Below, piece after piece: positions 7,728-17,153 of a stretch of 64,000 nucleotides of DNA. Position numbers and translations under genes: made by a program. Source of the stretch: Sedimenticola hydrogenitrophicus (GTDB taxonomy: Bacteria; Pseudomonadota; Gammaproteobacteria; Chromatiales; Chromatiaceae); NCBI RefSeq assembly GCF_029017505.1, contig NZ_JAQGEI010000006.1, positions 62,001 to 126,000 of the forward strand. Direction: 5' to 3'. Under the pieces are notes generated by a model that saw only the letters and a list, made by a program, of their open reading frames with translations, had not been told where the DNA came from and ran no database searches. Position 1 is the first letter of the stretch, and each line of letters opens with the position of its first letter.

Positions 7728-8699
7728 ATGATTACCGCATTTCTCGCCGTCGCCTTCGGACTGGCGCTGCTGGTCTGGAGCGCCGACCGGTTTGTCGACG
7801 GCTCGGCCGCCGCCGCGCGCCATTTCGGCATGCCGCCGCTGCTGATCGGCATGGTGATTGTCGGCTTCGGCACCTCGGCACCGGAGATGGTGGTCTCCGC
7901 CATCTCCGCCTCCCAGGGCAATCCGGGCATCGCCCTCGGCAACGCTTACGGCTCCAACATCACCAATATCGCCCTGATCCTCGGGCTGACGGCATTGCTC
8001 AGTCCCATCGCCGTGCACTCGCGGATTCTGCGCCAGGAGTTGCCGATCCTCACCGCGGTCACAGTCCTGGCGGCCTGGCAGATCCGCGACGGGGTGATCA
8101 GCTATCTCGATGCGGTGATGTTGCTGCTGGTGTTTGGCGTACTGATGAGCTGGAGCATCTGGCAGGGCATGCGGAAAAAGGGTGACAGCCTGGGCAGCGA
8201 GACGGAGCAGGAGCTGGTGATCCACGCCATGCCGCTGCGCCGGGCGATCTTCTGGCTTGCCGTCGGCCTGGTATTACTGATCATCAGCTCGCGCATCCTG
8301 GTCTGGGGGGCGGTGGAGATTGCCCAGGGCTTCGGCGTCAGCGATCTGATCATCGGCCTGACCGTCGTTGCCGTCGGCACCTCGCTGCCGGAGCTGGCCT
8401 CGTCGATCATCGCCATACGCAAGGGCGAACACGACATCGCCTTCGGCAACGTACTCGGCTCCAACCTGTTCAACACCCTGGCGGTGGTGGGTATCGCCGG
8501 GACCATCCATCCGATGGCGGTGGGACCCGAGGCATTCTCCCGTGACATGCTGGTCATGGCCGCACTGACCCTCTCCCTGTTCGTCGTCGGTTATGGTTTC
8601 CGCGGACCAGGACGTATCAACCGCTTCGAGGGGGCGGCGCTGCTGGCCTGCTATGTCGCCTACACCGGCTATCTGGTGGACAGCGTGTTCGGTCAATGA
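7728..8699 (+). CDS. calcium/sodium antiporter (CaCA family, YrbG-like)
   Basis: Inner-membrane cation exchanger of 323 residues, close to the family's usual length. The two alpha-repeat motifs are present: GFGTSAPEMVVSAISASQGN...GNAYGSNITN near residues 45-80, and AVGTSLPELASSI...GNVLGSNLFN near residues 215-250. About ten hydrophobic segments are seen, with a charged central loop (MRKKGDSLGSETEQE). The ATG at 7728 follows CCGGAG; a longer frame upstream has no support. It probably exports Ca2+ using the Na+ or H+ gradient. Confidence 0.93.
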   Translation: MITAFLAVAFGLALLVWSADRFVDGSAAAARHFGMPPLLIGMVIVGFGTSAPEMVVSAISASQGNPGIALGNAYGSNITNIALILGLTALLSPIAVHSRILRQELPILTAVTVLAAWQIRDGVISYLDAVMLLLVFGVLMSWSIWQGMRKKGDSLGSETEQELVIHAMPLRRAIFWLAVGLVLLIISSRILVWGAVEIAQGFGVSDLIIGLTVVAVGTSLPELASSIIAIRKGEHDIAFGNVLGSNLFNTLAVVGIAGTIHPMAVGPEAFSRDMLVMAALTLSLFVVGYGFRGPGRINRFEGAALLACYVAYTGYLVDSVFGQ

Positions 8700-9016
8700 A
8701 GCCTGCCAGTGGAGACTGAAATCCGCGCCGATCTGTGGTAGGATCCCGCCCCTTCAGTTACCCAGAGCAGTCTGCAGGATCGAAAATCAGTTCGCGAACA
8801 CGGGATCACGCCGCCGACACCAGCCATTGCCGCATGGAATCGTCGCCCAACTCCCTACCCCGTTGATTTAACACCCGCCGATAAGCCAGCCCCATCCGAC
8901 GACCCGGGTCGTCGCGGCCGTTGCCTGTGCCCTACTGCGCGGCCTGAGCGGCGCTGCCGACGGCATGGCCAGGGCGCTGCTCGGGATTCCGTCATTCGTT
9001 GTAGTGGAAGTGTTTT
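8700..9016. other. intergenic region with an 18-bp perfect palindrome
   Basis: About 317 bases upstream of the SulP gene. A perfect palindrome CGACGACCCGGGTCGTCG lies at 8898-8915. It is not followed by a T tract, so it is not a clear terminator and could be an operator. No gene was recognised. Confidence 0.4.
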
Positions 9017-10495
9017 ATGGTGGTATCGTTCAAAAACAGCTGGCTTGGCAATATCCGTGGTGATCTGCTGGCCGGTATCGTGGTGGCCCTGGCGCTGATC
9101 CCGGAGGCGATCGCCTTCTCCATCATTGCCGGGGTCGATCCCAAGGTGGGGCTGTACGCCTCCTTCTGCATCGCCGTGGTGATCGCCTTCGTCGGCGGAC
9201 GGCCCGGCATGATCTCCGCCGCCACCGGCGCCATGGCGCTGCTCATGGTAACCCTGGTCAGGGAGCACGGCCTGGAGTACCTGCTGGCGGCCACCCTGCT
9301 GACCGGCCTGCTGCAGATCGTCGCCGGCTATCTGCGGCTGGGTTCGCTGATGCGCTTTGTCTCGCGCTCGGTGGTAACCGGTTTCGTCAACGCCCTGGCG
9401 ATCCTGATCTTCATGGCCCAGCTGCCGGAACTGACCGGTGTCACCTGGCATGTCTATGCCATGACCGCCGGCGGTCTGGGTATCATCTACCTGTTTCCCT
9501 ATCTGACCCGGGCCATCCCCTCGCCGCTGGTCACCATCGTGGTATTGACCGCCATCGCCATCGGTCTGGACCTGGATATCCGCAGCGTGGGCGACATGGG
9601 TGAACTGCCCGACACCCTGCCGGTGTTTCTCTGGCCGGAGGTACCGCTCACCCTCGACACCCTCATGATCATCCTCCCCTATTCGGTTTCCCTGGCGGTG
9701 GTGGGTCTGCTGGAGTCGCTGATGACGGCCACCATCATCGACGACCTGACCGATACCGGCAGCGACAAGAACCGCGAGTGCAAGGGTCAGGGCGTGGCCA
9801 ATATCGCCTCCGGCCTGCTCGGCGGCATGGCGGGATGCGCCATGATCGGCCAGTCGGTGATCAACATAAAGTCCGGCGGCCGCACCCGCCTCTCCACCTT
9901 GGCGGCGGGCGTGGTGCTGCTGTTGATGGTGGTGTTCCTGGGCGACTGGGTGGCGCGCATTCCCATGGCCGCGCTGGTGGCGGTGATGATCATGGTCGCA
10001 TTCGGCACCTTCAGCTGGGAATCGCTGCGCAACCTGAAAAAACACCCCCCGAGCACCAATATCGTCATGACCAGCACCGTGGTGGTGGTGGTAGCCACCC
10101 ACAATCTGGCCTATGGCGTGTTCGTCGGCGTCTTGCTGGCGGCGATGTTCTTCGCCAACAAGGTGGCCCGCTTCAAGCACGTGCATTCAGAGATCAACGA
10201 AGATGGTACGCTACGCACCTACCGGGTGGTGGGCCAGGTGTTCTTCGCCACCGCCGAGAAGTTCGTCGAGTTCTTCGACTTCAAGGAGGTGGTGGACAAG
10301 GTGGTGATCGACCTGTATCAGGCGCACTTTTGGGATATCACGGCGGTGGCGGCGCTGGACAAGGTGGTCCTCAAGTTCCGCCGCGAGGGCACAGAGGTCG
10401 AACTGATTGGCCTCAACGAAGCCAGCGCCACGATTGTCGATCGTTTTGCTGTGCATGATGATCCGGATGCCGTGGCGAAATTGATGGGCCACTGA
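9017..10495 (+). CDS. SulP family anion transporter with STAS domain
   Basis: A 492-residue inner-membrane transporter. The N-terminal region [20 protein letters not shown] is the SulP signature, followed by about 10-12 hydrophobic segments and a C-terminal cytoplasmic STAS domain (about residues 395-490; [19 protein letters not shown]). SulP proteins carry sulfate, bicarbonate or other anions; the substrate cannot be read from sequence. The pairing with a universal stress protein 16 bases downstream makes a two-gene operon. In an autotrophic sulfur oxidiser both bicarbonate uptake and sulfate movement are plausible. Confidence 0.92.
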   Translation: MVVSFKNSWLGNIRGDLLAGIVVALALIPEAIAFSIIAGVDPKVGLYASFCIAVVIAFVGGRPGMISAATGAMALLMVTLVREHGLEYLLAATLLTGLLQIVAGYLRLGSLMRFVSRSVVTGFVNALAILIFMAQLPELTGVTWHVYAMTAGGLGIIYLFPYLTRAIPSPLVTIVVLTAIAIGLDLDIRSVGDMGELPDTLPVFLWPEVPLTLDTLMIILPYSVSLAVVGLLESLMTATIIDDLTDTGSDKNRECKGQGVANIASGLLGGMAGCAMIGQSVINIKSGGRTRLSTLAAGVVLLLMVVFLGDWVARIPMAALVAVMIMVAFGTFSWESLRNLKKHPPSTNIVMTSTVVVVVATHNLAYGVFVGVLLAAMFFANKVARFKHVHSEINEDGTLRTYRVVGQVFFATAEKFVEFFDFKEVVDKVVIDLYQAHFWDITAVAALDKVVLKFRREGTEVELIGLNEASATIVDRFAVHDDPDAVAKLMGH

Positions 10496-10511
10496 CGGAG
10501 GAGAATAAAAA

Positions 10512-11354
10512 ATGACTCAAGTGATCGCCTGTATCGACGGTACCGAGGTATCCCCCGCCGTCTGTGACTACGCCGTCTGGGCCAGCCTGCGGCTGGACGC
10601 CCCGCTGGAATTTCTACACGTACTGGATAAATCGGAGTACCCGACCGAGAGCAACCTCAGCGGCAACATCGGCCTGGGTAGCCGGGAGGCCCTGCTGGAT
10701 GAGCTGGCCGCCCTGGACGAGCGGCGCGGCAAGCTCGCCCTGGAACAGGGAAAACTGATGCTGGAGGCGGCCAGACAGCGCGCCATCGAACAGGGCATCG
10801 ACAACCCCACCCGCTGGCAGCGCCACGGCGACCTGGTTGAGACCCTCACCGAGCTGGAGACGGACATTCGCCTGCTGGTGCTGGGCAAGCATGAGGATCA
10901 CCTGAGCCGGCACATCGGCAGCCGCCTGGAGAATGTGGTGCGCACCCTGCACCGCCCGATCCTCATCACCACCGCCGCCTTCAAGGAGCCGCAACGGGTG
11001 ATGCTCGCCTTCGACGGCAGCGCCACCACGCGCAAGGGAGTGGAGATGATCGCCACCAGCCTGCTACTGCGGAACCTCCCCTGTCACCTGGTGATGGTCG
11101 GCACGGCCAGTGATGAAAACCGCGCGCAACTCGATTGGGCGCAAGCGACCCTGGAGCGTGCCGGGTTCGAGACCACCGCCAGCCTGGTTGACGGCGAGGT
11201 GGAACGGGTGCTGTGCGACTACCGGGCGGAGCACGGGATCGACCTGCTGATCATGGGGGCCTACGGCCACTCGGTGATCCGCCGCTTCTTGGTGGGCAGC
11301 ACCACTACCAACGTGATCCGCAACGCCTCCGTGCCGGTGCTACTGCTGCGCTAG
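10512..11354 (+). CDS. universal stress protein, tandem UspA domains
   Basis: A 280-residue cytoplasmic protein made of two UspA-like domains (about 1-145 and 155-280). The second ends with the classical ATP-binding signature [17 protein letters not shown]...VPVLLLR; the first has a degenerate version ([19 protein letters not shown]). An AGGAG site lies before the ATG. It directly follows the SulP gene, so it probably modulates or reports on that transporter (inference). Its stop codon is 5 bases from the end of the convergent FlhG-like gene. Confidence 0.92.
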   Translation: MTQVIACIDGTEVSPAVCDYAVWASLRLDAPLEFLHVLDKSEYPTESNLSGNIGLGSREALLDELAALDERRGKLALEQGKLMLEAARQRAIEQGIDNPTRWQRHGDLVETLTELETDIRLLVLGKHEDHLSRHIGSRLENVVRTLHRPILITTAAFKEPQRVMLAFDGSATTRKGVEMIATSLLLRNLPCHLVMVGTASDENRAQLDWAQATLERAGFETTASLVDGEVERVLCDYRAEHGIDLLIMGAYGHSVIRRFLVGSTTTNVIRNASVPVLLLR

Positions 11355-11359
11355 CACGC

Positions 11360-12604
11360 TCACCGTTTCTCGGTCCGGGCCAGCAGTTCGGCGAACTGCG
11401 CCGCGGCACAATAGGGGCTCTGCGCCAGCGCACCCTGAAAAGTACGCCGTGGCGGCCTGGCGCCATCCGCTTCTTCGGGCACCGGCATCACGGCCACCGG
11501 AGCGGGCGCCGCCAGCGGCCATTCGGCTGGTTCGGTATCGGCAAACAGCTCCGCCTCGCCGGCCTGGTGCCTGACCGCCCACTCGCTGGCCGCGCGCCGA
11601 ATGAATGCACCGGCCGCCCCCTTGTCCAGGGTCTGCAGGCGGGCCAGCGTCTGCTGTTCCCAATCGGCATCCTGCGCCGCCGTGTCGGCATCCCCGGCGC
11701 CCTGAGCGGTCTGCCGCAGTTCGATGCCGAAGGGCTGGTTCATCTCCCGCAGATAGTCACTGAACGACTCCGAACCCCGCCGCTGATTCTGCAGCAACCG
11801 GAGCAGGCGCTCCGCAATCACCCGGATACAGCGGCTGGCCAGGCACTCCGGTTTGCTGAGCATGACCGGCTGCTGGTTTCTTACCGATGCCGGCACCTGC
11901 TGATCCTGCAGCACATAACCCAGGTAACCCACCGGTAGCTGCAGATACTTCTCGGTGGCCTGTTTGAAGCGCTTGAAGGCGCTCCTGGCCGCGTGCAGGT
12001 CGGAGGCCATATTGACCACGACATAGACAATCCCGCCGAAGCCAAACCGCTTGGCCATCTTCAGGAACGAAAACGCATCCGTCAGCGAGGTGGGCTCCGG
12101 GGTGATGACCAGGACCGGACAGGCGGCCGCCAGGAAGAAGCCGAGCTGGCTGCTGCCGACACCGGCCGCCGAATCCACCAGCAGGAGATCATTATGCCGT
12201 TCGATATCCCGCAGGCCGCTCAGCAGGCGCTCCTGCTGTTGCGCATCAAGCTCCAGGAATTCGGCGATGCCGCTGGCCGCGGGGACAATCTGCAGGTACT
12301 CGGAAACCGGCAGGAGGATTTCATCGAGGCGTTTTTGCCCACGGATGTATTCACGTAGTGTCTGTAGTGGATTTATTCCAAAGAGAATATTGATATTGGC
12401 CAGATTGGTGTCCGCATCGAACAGACAGACCCGCCGTTTCATCTGTCCCAGCGCGATGCCGAGATTGGCGGAGAGGGTGCTTTTACCGACGCCGCCTTTA
12501 CCGCTGGCAATCACAATCATGCTGTTAACTGGTTCACAGTTTTGACTTTTTTCCCCTGCCGAGTCGCCAAGGGTGTTGTGAATGGTTGCGTTGGTCGTTT
12601 CCAT
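11360..12604 (-). CDS. MinD/ParA-type ATPase, FlhG (FleN)-like
   Basis: A 414-residue P-loop ATPase. The deviant Walker A SGKGGVGKST is at about residues 33-42, LFDADTNLANINILFG follows at about 60-75, and the Walker B-like LLLVDSAAGVG at about 140-150. These are features of the MinD/FlhG branch, which places structures at poles or counts flagella. Residues about 290-414 form an Ala/Pro-rich extension with no recognised domain. No flagellar genes are nearby; the gene is divergent from an HDOD-kinase/GGDEF-EAL pair, so a role in positioning a signalling or pilus complex is possible but unproven. Confidence 0.8.
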   Translation of the reverse strand: METTNATIHNTLGDSAGEKSQNCEPVNSMIVIASGKGGVGKSTLSANLGIALGQMKRRVCLFDADTNLANINILFGINPLQTLREYIRGQKRLDEILLPVSEYLQIVPAASGIAEFLELDAQQQERLLSGLRDIERHNDLLLVDSAAGVGSSQLGFFLAAACPVLVITPEPTSLTDAFSFLKMAKRFGFGGIVYVVVNMASDLHAARSAFKRFKQATEKYLQLPVGYLGYVLQDQQVPASVRNQQPVMLSKPECLASRCIRVIAERLLRLLQNQRRGSESFSDYLREMNQPFGIELRQTAQGAGDADTAAQDADWEQQTLARLQTLDKGAAGAFIRRAASEWAVRHQAGEAELFADTEPAEWPLAAPAPVAVMPVPEEADGARPPRRTFQGALAQSPYCAAAQFAELLARTEKR

Positions 12605-12678
12605 TTGTCCAAATATTGTACAGAATTCCTTTTTATCTCATTGACTTATAGTTGATATTTGGTGCAGGATGTTACGTC

Positions 12679-14796
12679 ATGAAGGACGCCTCACCGGTCA
12701 TTATCGAAAATCTCAGCCTGGGCAGACTCCCCTCTGTCCCGCAGGTGTTGCTCAGATTAATCGAAGCCTGCCATCAAGTCGACGTCAGTTTCCATGATCT
12801 GGCGGAGATAATCCAACAGGATATCGGGCTGACCGCCAAGATCACCGCCGTCTGCAACTCCCCCGCCTATGCCCAGTGGAATGAAGACCGGGACTTCAAC
12901 CATCTGTTGGTGGTGCTGGGGCTTAACAACATCAAAACCATCGCCATCAATGCCGCGGTACATCAGTTCTTCTCCCAGTTCAACGTCCAGACCGGACAAG
13001 GGCTCGGCATCATCTGGTACAAGTCGCTCTGGTGCGCCCATGCGGCCAGGGCCCTGGCCACGCTGACCAGCTACGAGTTTCCGGACGAGGCCTACCTGGC
13101 CGGCCTGCTGCACAAACTCGGCCAGCTGGTATTCCTCAACAACCAGCCGGACCGCTATGGCGATCTGCTGCTCAAGACCCCGGACGACCTCGCCCTAACC
13201 GACCTTGAACGTGAGCTGTTCGGCGCCGCCTACCACGAGGTGAGTGCGCTGGTGGTGGGTGAATGGGAGCTGGAGTCATTCCTCAGTGACGCCCTGCTCT
13301 ATCAGAATGAACCGGCCGAGCGGCTGCTTGAGGCGCCACGACTGGTGCGCCTGACCAACTTCATTCACAAGCTGAGTGATCCGGGCATTGATCTCGATAG
13401 CATCTATTCGGAGGCCGATCTGCTGTTTGGCCTGACCCCCTCGGTTGTCACTAATCTGAAAAAGGATATCGAACAGCAGGTGCAGAAGGCTGCCGATGGC
13501 CTCGGCATCCGGCTTGAAAAGGATGCCGCCGGCGCTATTGCCGTCCAGGTCGAGACCGAGGAGGTCCGCCTTGAGCTGGCCCGCCGGGTACGCGAGTTTG
13601 CCTTGCTGGGCGGCGTCAATCTGGATCCGGGCAGTGAAACGGAGCTGCGGGAGTTCCTGGACTCGGTACTCGCGGAACTGGATATCCTGTTCGGCATGGA
13701 TCACAGCATCCTGTTTCTTGCCGAAGCCGATAACGGCCACCTGCGGGGTATCGTCGGCCGTGCCGTGAGTAACACACGGATAGCCGAATTCAATATACCG
13801 GTTGTGGCGGGCCGCAGTCTTGTCGCCCAGGCACTGATCGAGGGAACGGTCCAGGGGCCGTTGGAGTCGGCCCCGGCCTCCCTGGTCGACCAACAACTCG
13901 CCCGGACACTGGAGAGCGACTGCATGCTCTGCGTTCCGCTGATCACCGGCTCCAGCCGCATCGGGGTGATCGCGGTCGGCCTGCGCGCCGCGGAACAGGA
14001 CCGGCAGGCGCACAACCTGAACTTCCTGCCAATGTTCGCGGCCACCGCCGCCCAGGGTATCCAGACACACCGCGGCCTGGCGAGAAGAACCGAGGAGTTG
14101 CTTGAGAATACCCGCCAGTGGCATCAGCGTGAGGCAAGAAGCATTGTCCATGAAATCAACAATCCGCTGGGCATCATCAACAACTATCTGCACGTGCTCT
14201 CGGTCAAGTTCAGTGAAGACGCCTCGATTTCCGACCACCTGAAGATCATCAAAGAGGAGATCCAACGGGTCGGCGACATCACCTTGCGTCTGCGCGACAT
14301 CGGTGATCCACAACACATCGCCTCGTTCTCGGTGGATATCAACGAGATAATCCGCGATCTGATGGAGATCTTCCAGGCCTCTTATTTCAAGACCCACGGC
14401 ATCACCGAGCATCTGGACCTGGAGAAAATGCTACCGGCCATCCAGATCAGCCGGGCAAGTCTCAAGCAGGTGATCACCAACCTGGTCAAGAATGCCGTCG
14501 AGGCGATGCCCGATGGCGGGGATCTGTGGATTCAGACACGCGACCGCATCAACATCGGGGGGCGTGAATACGTCGAATTGAGTATCGCCGACAACGGTCC
14601 CGGGATCCCCCCGGAGATCATGGGGAGGCTGTTCAGCCCGGTCGACAGCACGAAAGGCAACCACCACTCAGGTTTAGGATTAACCATTGTAAACAACCTC
14701 ATTAATGAGCTGAAAGGGAGTATTAGCTGCAGGGGTCGCTCGGGAGGTGGAAGTGAATTTCTCATCCACCTGCCTCGTCGCTTAGGTGACGAATAA
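12679..14796 (+). CDS. hybrid HDOD-GAF-histidine kinase
   Basis: A 705-residue signalling protein: HDOD domain (about residues 10-215, RLPSVPQVLLRL...IIQQDIGLTAKI), GAF-like sensor domain (about 310-450, with GSSRIGVIAVGL), then a kinase core with H-box SIVHEINNPLGIINNYL (His about 490), N-box NLVKNAVEAMPDGG, and DNGPGI and GLGLTIV boxes. There is no membrane segment, so it is cytoplasmic. ATG 12679 has GCAGGA upstream; an alternative TTG is at 12652. The response-regulator gene follows 15 bases later and is the likely phosphotransfer partner. Confidence 0.88.
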   Translation: MKDASPVIIENLSLGRLPSVPQVLLRLIEACHQVDVSFHDLAEIIQQDIGLTAKITAVCNSPAYAQWNEDRDFNHLLVVLGLNNIKTIAINAAVHQFFSQFNVQTGQGLGIIWYKSLWCAHAARALATLTSYEFPDEAYLAGLLHKLGQLVFLNNQPDRYGDLLLKTPDDLALTDLERELFGAAYHEVSALVVGEWELESFLSDALLYQNEPAERLLEAPRLVRLTNFIHKLSDPGIDLDSIYSEADLLFGLTPSVVTNLKKDIEQQVQKAADGLGIRLEKDAAGAIAVQVETEEVRLELARRVREFALLGGVNLDPGSETELREFLDSVLAELDILFGMDHSILFLAEADNGHLRGIVGRAVSNTRIAEFNIPVVAGRSLVAQALIEGTVQGPLESAPASLVDQQLARTLESDCMLCVPLITGSSRIGVIAVGLRAAEQDRQAHNLNFLPMFAATAAQGIQTHRGLARRTEELLENTRQWHQREARSIVHEINNPLGIINNYLHVLSVKFSEDASISDHLKIIKEEIQRVGDITLRLRDIGDPQHIASFSVDINEIIRDLMEIFQASYFKTHGITEHLDLEKMLPAIQISRASLKQVITNLVKNAVEAMPDGGDLWIQTRDRINIGGREYVELSIADNGPGIPPEIMGRLFSPVDSTKGNHHSGLGLTIVNNLINELKGSISCRGRSGGGSEFLIHLPRRLGDE

Positions 14797-14811
14797 TAAG
14801 GGGAAGGCACA

Positions 14812-17022
14812 ATGATGAAGTCCACGGAGTCCTGGCTGGGAAGCGAGTTTTTACCCCAACTTCCCACAAACAAGGATAGGGCCACCAGAGCCGCCAAAAC
14901 CGCGCCGGCCAGAATCCTGGTAGTGGATGATGAAGTACGCATGCGTGAGAGTGTGCGCGATCTCCTTAAGGCATACGGACATGCGAGTATTATCGCGGCA
15001 AACGGACAGGTCGCGCTGGAGATCCTGGATGGCAATCCGATTGAGCTGATTCTTCTCGACCTGAACATGCCGGAGATCTCCGGCCTGGAGTTTCTTGAGC
15101 TGCTGAAAACGGACTTCCCCGAGATCGATGTGGTCATCGTCAGTGGCGAAGCCACCTTTGCCAATGCCACCGAGGCGCTGAGAAACGGCGTCAGCGATTT
15201 TTTACGCAAACCCTACAACCCGGTGGAACTCCTCGGCATTATTGAGAACGTACTGAAAAAACGCAGCCTGGAACGGGAGTTCAAACAGGTACACCAGAAG
15301 CTCGAAGCCTCCGAATACCGTTATCGTTTCATCGTCGACAACTCCCCGGACATCATCTACATGCTCGACGAGGCGGGTTATTTCTGCTTCGTCAATGATC
15401 GCATCAGTCAACTCCTCGATTACAAGCAGGACGATCTGATCGGGCATCACTACTCCGAGGTGGTGCATGAGGATGACGTGGAGAAGGCGAAATACGCCTT
15501 TGCCGAACGCCGCACCGGGGATCGCGCCAGTCGTAACGTAGAGTTCAGGCTGCGCTGCAAGGACAACAGCCAGCCCAGCCGCTATTTCGAGAGCCGCGCC
15601 GTCTCGGTCGAACTGAACTCGATGGGCATCTACCGCGACACCGGCGGCGGCGAGCAGAGATGTTATGTCGGCACCTACGGCGTGGCGCGGGATATCAGCG
15701 AGCGCAAGCGGGCCGAAGAGATCATCAACTTCCAGCTCTACCATGACCTGCTGACCCAACTGCCCAACCGCGCCCTGTTGCGCGACCGCCTCGGTCTGGC
15801 CATCTCCCAGGCCAAGCGAAACGGCAATCAACTGGCGCTGATGTACCTGGACATGGACCGGTTCAAGGTGATCAACGACTCCCTGGGCCATGTCGCCGGG
15901 GATCAACTGCTGCAGACGGTGGCCAACCGGTTACGCAACTGCCTGCGCGACAGCGACACCCTGGCCCGGGTGGGCGGCGACGAGTTCAATCTGCTGGTTC
16001 CGGAAGTCACCGGCAGGGTCGACGCCATTCGCCTGGTGGAGAAGGTGCTGGCCAACCTGAAGGCGCCTATCTTTATCGATGGGGTCGAGGTCTTCGTCAG
16101 TTTCAGTATCGGCATTGCACTGTTCCCGGATAACGGGGAGACCATGGATGCGCTGATCAAGCATGCCGATATCGCCATGTACCATGTCAAACGGCGCGGC
16201 AAGGATGGTTACGAGTTCTTCTCCAACGAGATGAAAGGTTCGGCTGACCAGCACCTTTCGCTGGACACGGGCCTCCGGCGCGCCATCGATGAAGGGCAGT
16301 TGCAGGTCTATTTTCAGCCGCAGATCAACCTGCAGTCCGGCAAGGTCTCCGGAATGGAGGCACTGCTGCGCTGGAAGCATCCGGAAGTGGGCAACATCAG
16401 CCCCACCGAGTTTATCCCCGTGGCCGAAGAGAGCGGCCTGATCAATGAGATCGGATCGTGGGTGCTGGATGCCGGCTGCGCGGAACTGAGCAAGTGGCGC
16501 AAGGCCGGTCACGACCAGATCAAACTGGCGGTCAATGTCTCCTCGAAACAGCTGGCGCAAGCCGATTTCGAACAGCAGGTATTCAAGGTACTGACCAGGC
16601 ATGGCGTCCCCGGCTCCGCGCTCGAGCTGGAGATCACCGAGAACGTACTGATCCAGGATATGGATCAGGTGGTCCATAAGCTTCGCCAACTGCATGCCGC
16701 GGGTATCTGTATCGCTGTCGATGACTTCGGCATCGGCTACTCCTCCCTCGGCTACCTGCAGTCGCTGCCCCTGAGCACGCTCAAGATTGATCGCTCGTTT
16801 GTCAGCGGCATACGCGCCACCAGCAGCCGCAACTCCATCGTCACCGCGATTATCGCCATGGCCAAGGAGCTGGGGCTGGATATCATTGCGGAAGGTGTCG
16901 AGACGGAGGTCCAGTATCAACAGCTTAAGCGGCTCGGCTGCCCCAATGCCCAGGGCTTCCTGTTTAGCCGGCCAATGCCCAAGGAACAGGTCGGACTGTT
17001 TCTGAAAAAGGGATCGCTGTAG
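14812..17022 (+). CDS. response regulator with PAS, GGDEF and EAL domains (c-di-GMP turnover)
   Basis: A 736-residue protein: receiver domain (about 33-150, phospho-acceptor Asp about 83 in LLDLNMPEISG), PAS domain (about 165-295), GGDEF domain with intact GGDEF motif (about 386-392), and EAL domain (MEALLRW near 515, later EITENVL, DDFGIGYSSLGYL and AEGVET). Both catalytic signatures are present, so it could make or degrade cyclic di-GMP. Phosphorylation by the upstream HDOD kinase probably sets the balance (inference). GGAAGG precedes the start. Confidence 0.93.
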   Translation: MMKSTESWLGSEFLPQLPTNKDRATRAAKTAPARILVVDDEVRMRESVRDLLKAYGHASIIAANGQVALEILDGNPIELILLDLNMPEISGLEFLELLKTDFPEIDVVIVSGEATFANATEALRNGVSDFLRKPYNPVELLGIIENVLKKRSLEREFKQVHQKLEASEYRYRFIVDNSPDIIYMLDEAGYFCFVNDRISQLLDYKQDDLIGHHYSEVVHEDDVEKAKYAFAERRTGDRASRNVEFRLRCKDNSQPSRYFESRAVSVELNSMGIYRDTGGGEQRCYVGTYGVARDISERKRAEEIINFQLYHDLLTQLPNRALLRDRLGLAISQAKRNGNQLALMYLDMDRFKVINDSLGHVAGDQLLQTVANRLRNCLRDSDTLARVGGDEFNLLVPEVTGRVDAIRLVEKVLANLKAPIFIDGVEVFVSFSIGIALFPDNGETMDALIKHADIAMYHVKRRGKDGYEFFSNEMKGSADQHLSLDTGLRRAIDEGQLQVYFQPQINLQSGKVSGMEALLRWKHPEVGNISPTEFIPVAEESGLINEIGSWVLDAGCAELSKWRKAGHDQIKLAVNVSSKQLAQADFEQQVFKVLTRHGVPGSALELEITENVLIQDMDQVVHKLRQLHAAGICIAVDDFGIGYSSLGYLQSLPLSTLKIDRSFVSGIRATSSRNSIVTAIIAMAKELGLDIIAEGVETEVQYQQLKRLGCPNAQGFLFSRPMPKEQVGLFLKKGSL

Positions 17023-17029
17023 CGACAGA

Positions 17030-17056
17030 AACCGTTGCGCTTTGCAATGGTTGTTT
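17030..17056 (+). terminator. probable intrinsic terminator after the GGDEF-EAL regulator
   Basis: Hairpin AACCGTTGC / GCAATGGTT with a 5-base loop, followed by GTTTTC, 8 bases after the stop codon. Confidence 0.6.
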
Positions 17057-17153
17057 TCAATCCGTCAGGCGGATTATCGGCTGACCCCGACCGATGCCAA
17101 TGACAGTAGCGAGCTGATCCCGCAGCATCATGAGGCGGACTACCTGAAAAACA

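Noticed and set aside
8898-8915. 18-bp palindrome as an intrinsic terminator of the antiporter gene
   Set aside because: It is about 200 bases after the stop codon and has no T tract.
8855-10186. 443-residue minus-strand frame rich in His, Gln and Gly
   Set aside because: It is the antisense shadow of the SulP gene; composition reflects reversed codons of a high-G+C gene.
11360-12604. FlhG-like gene as evidence for a flagellar locus
   Set aside because: No flhF, fliA, che or flagellar genes are in the neighbourhood; the MinD/FlhG fold alone does not show flagellar function.
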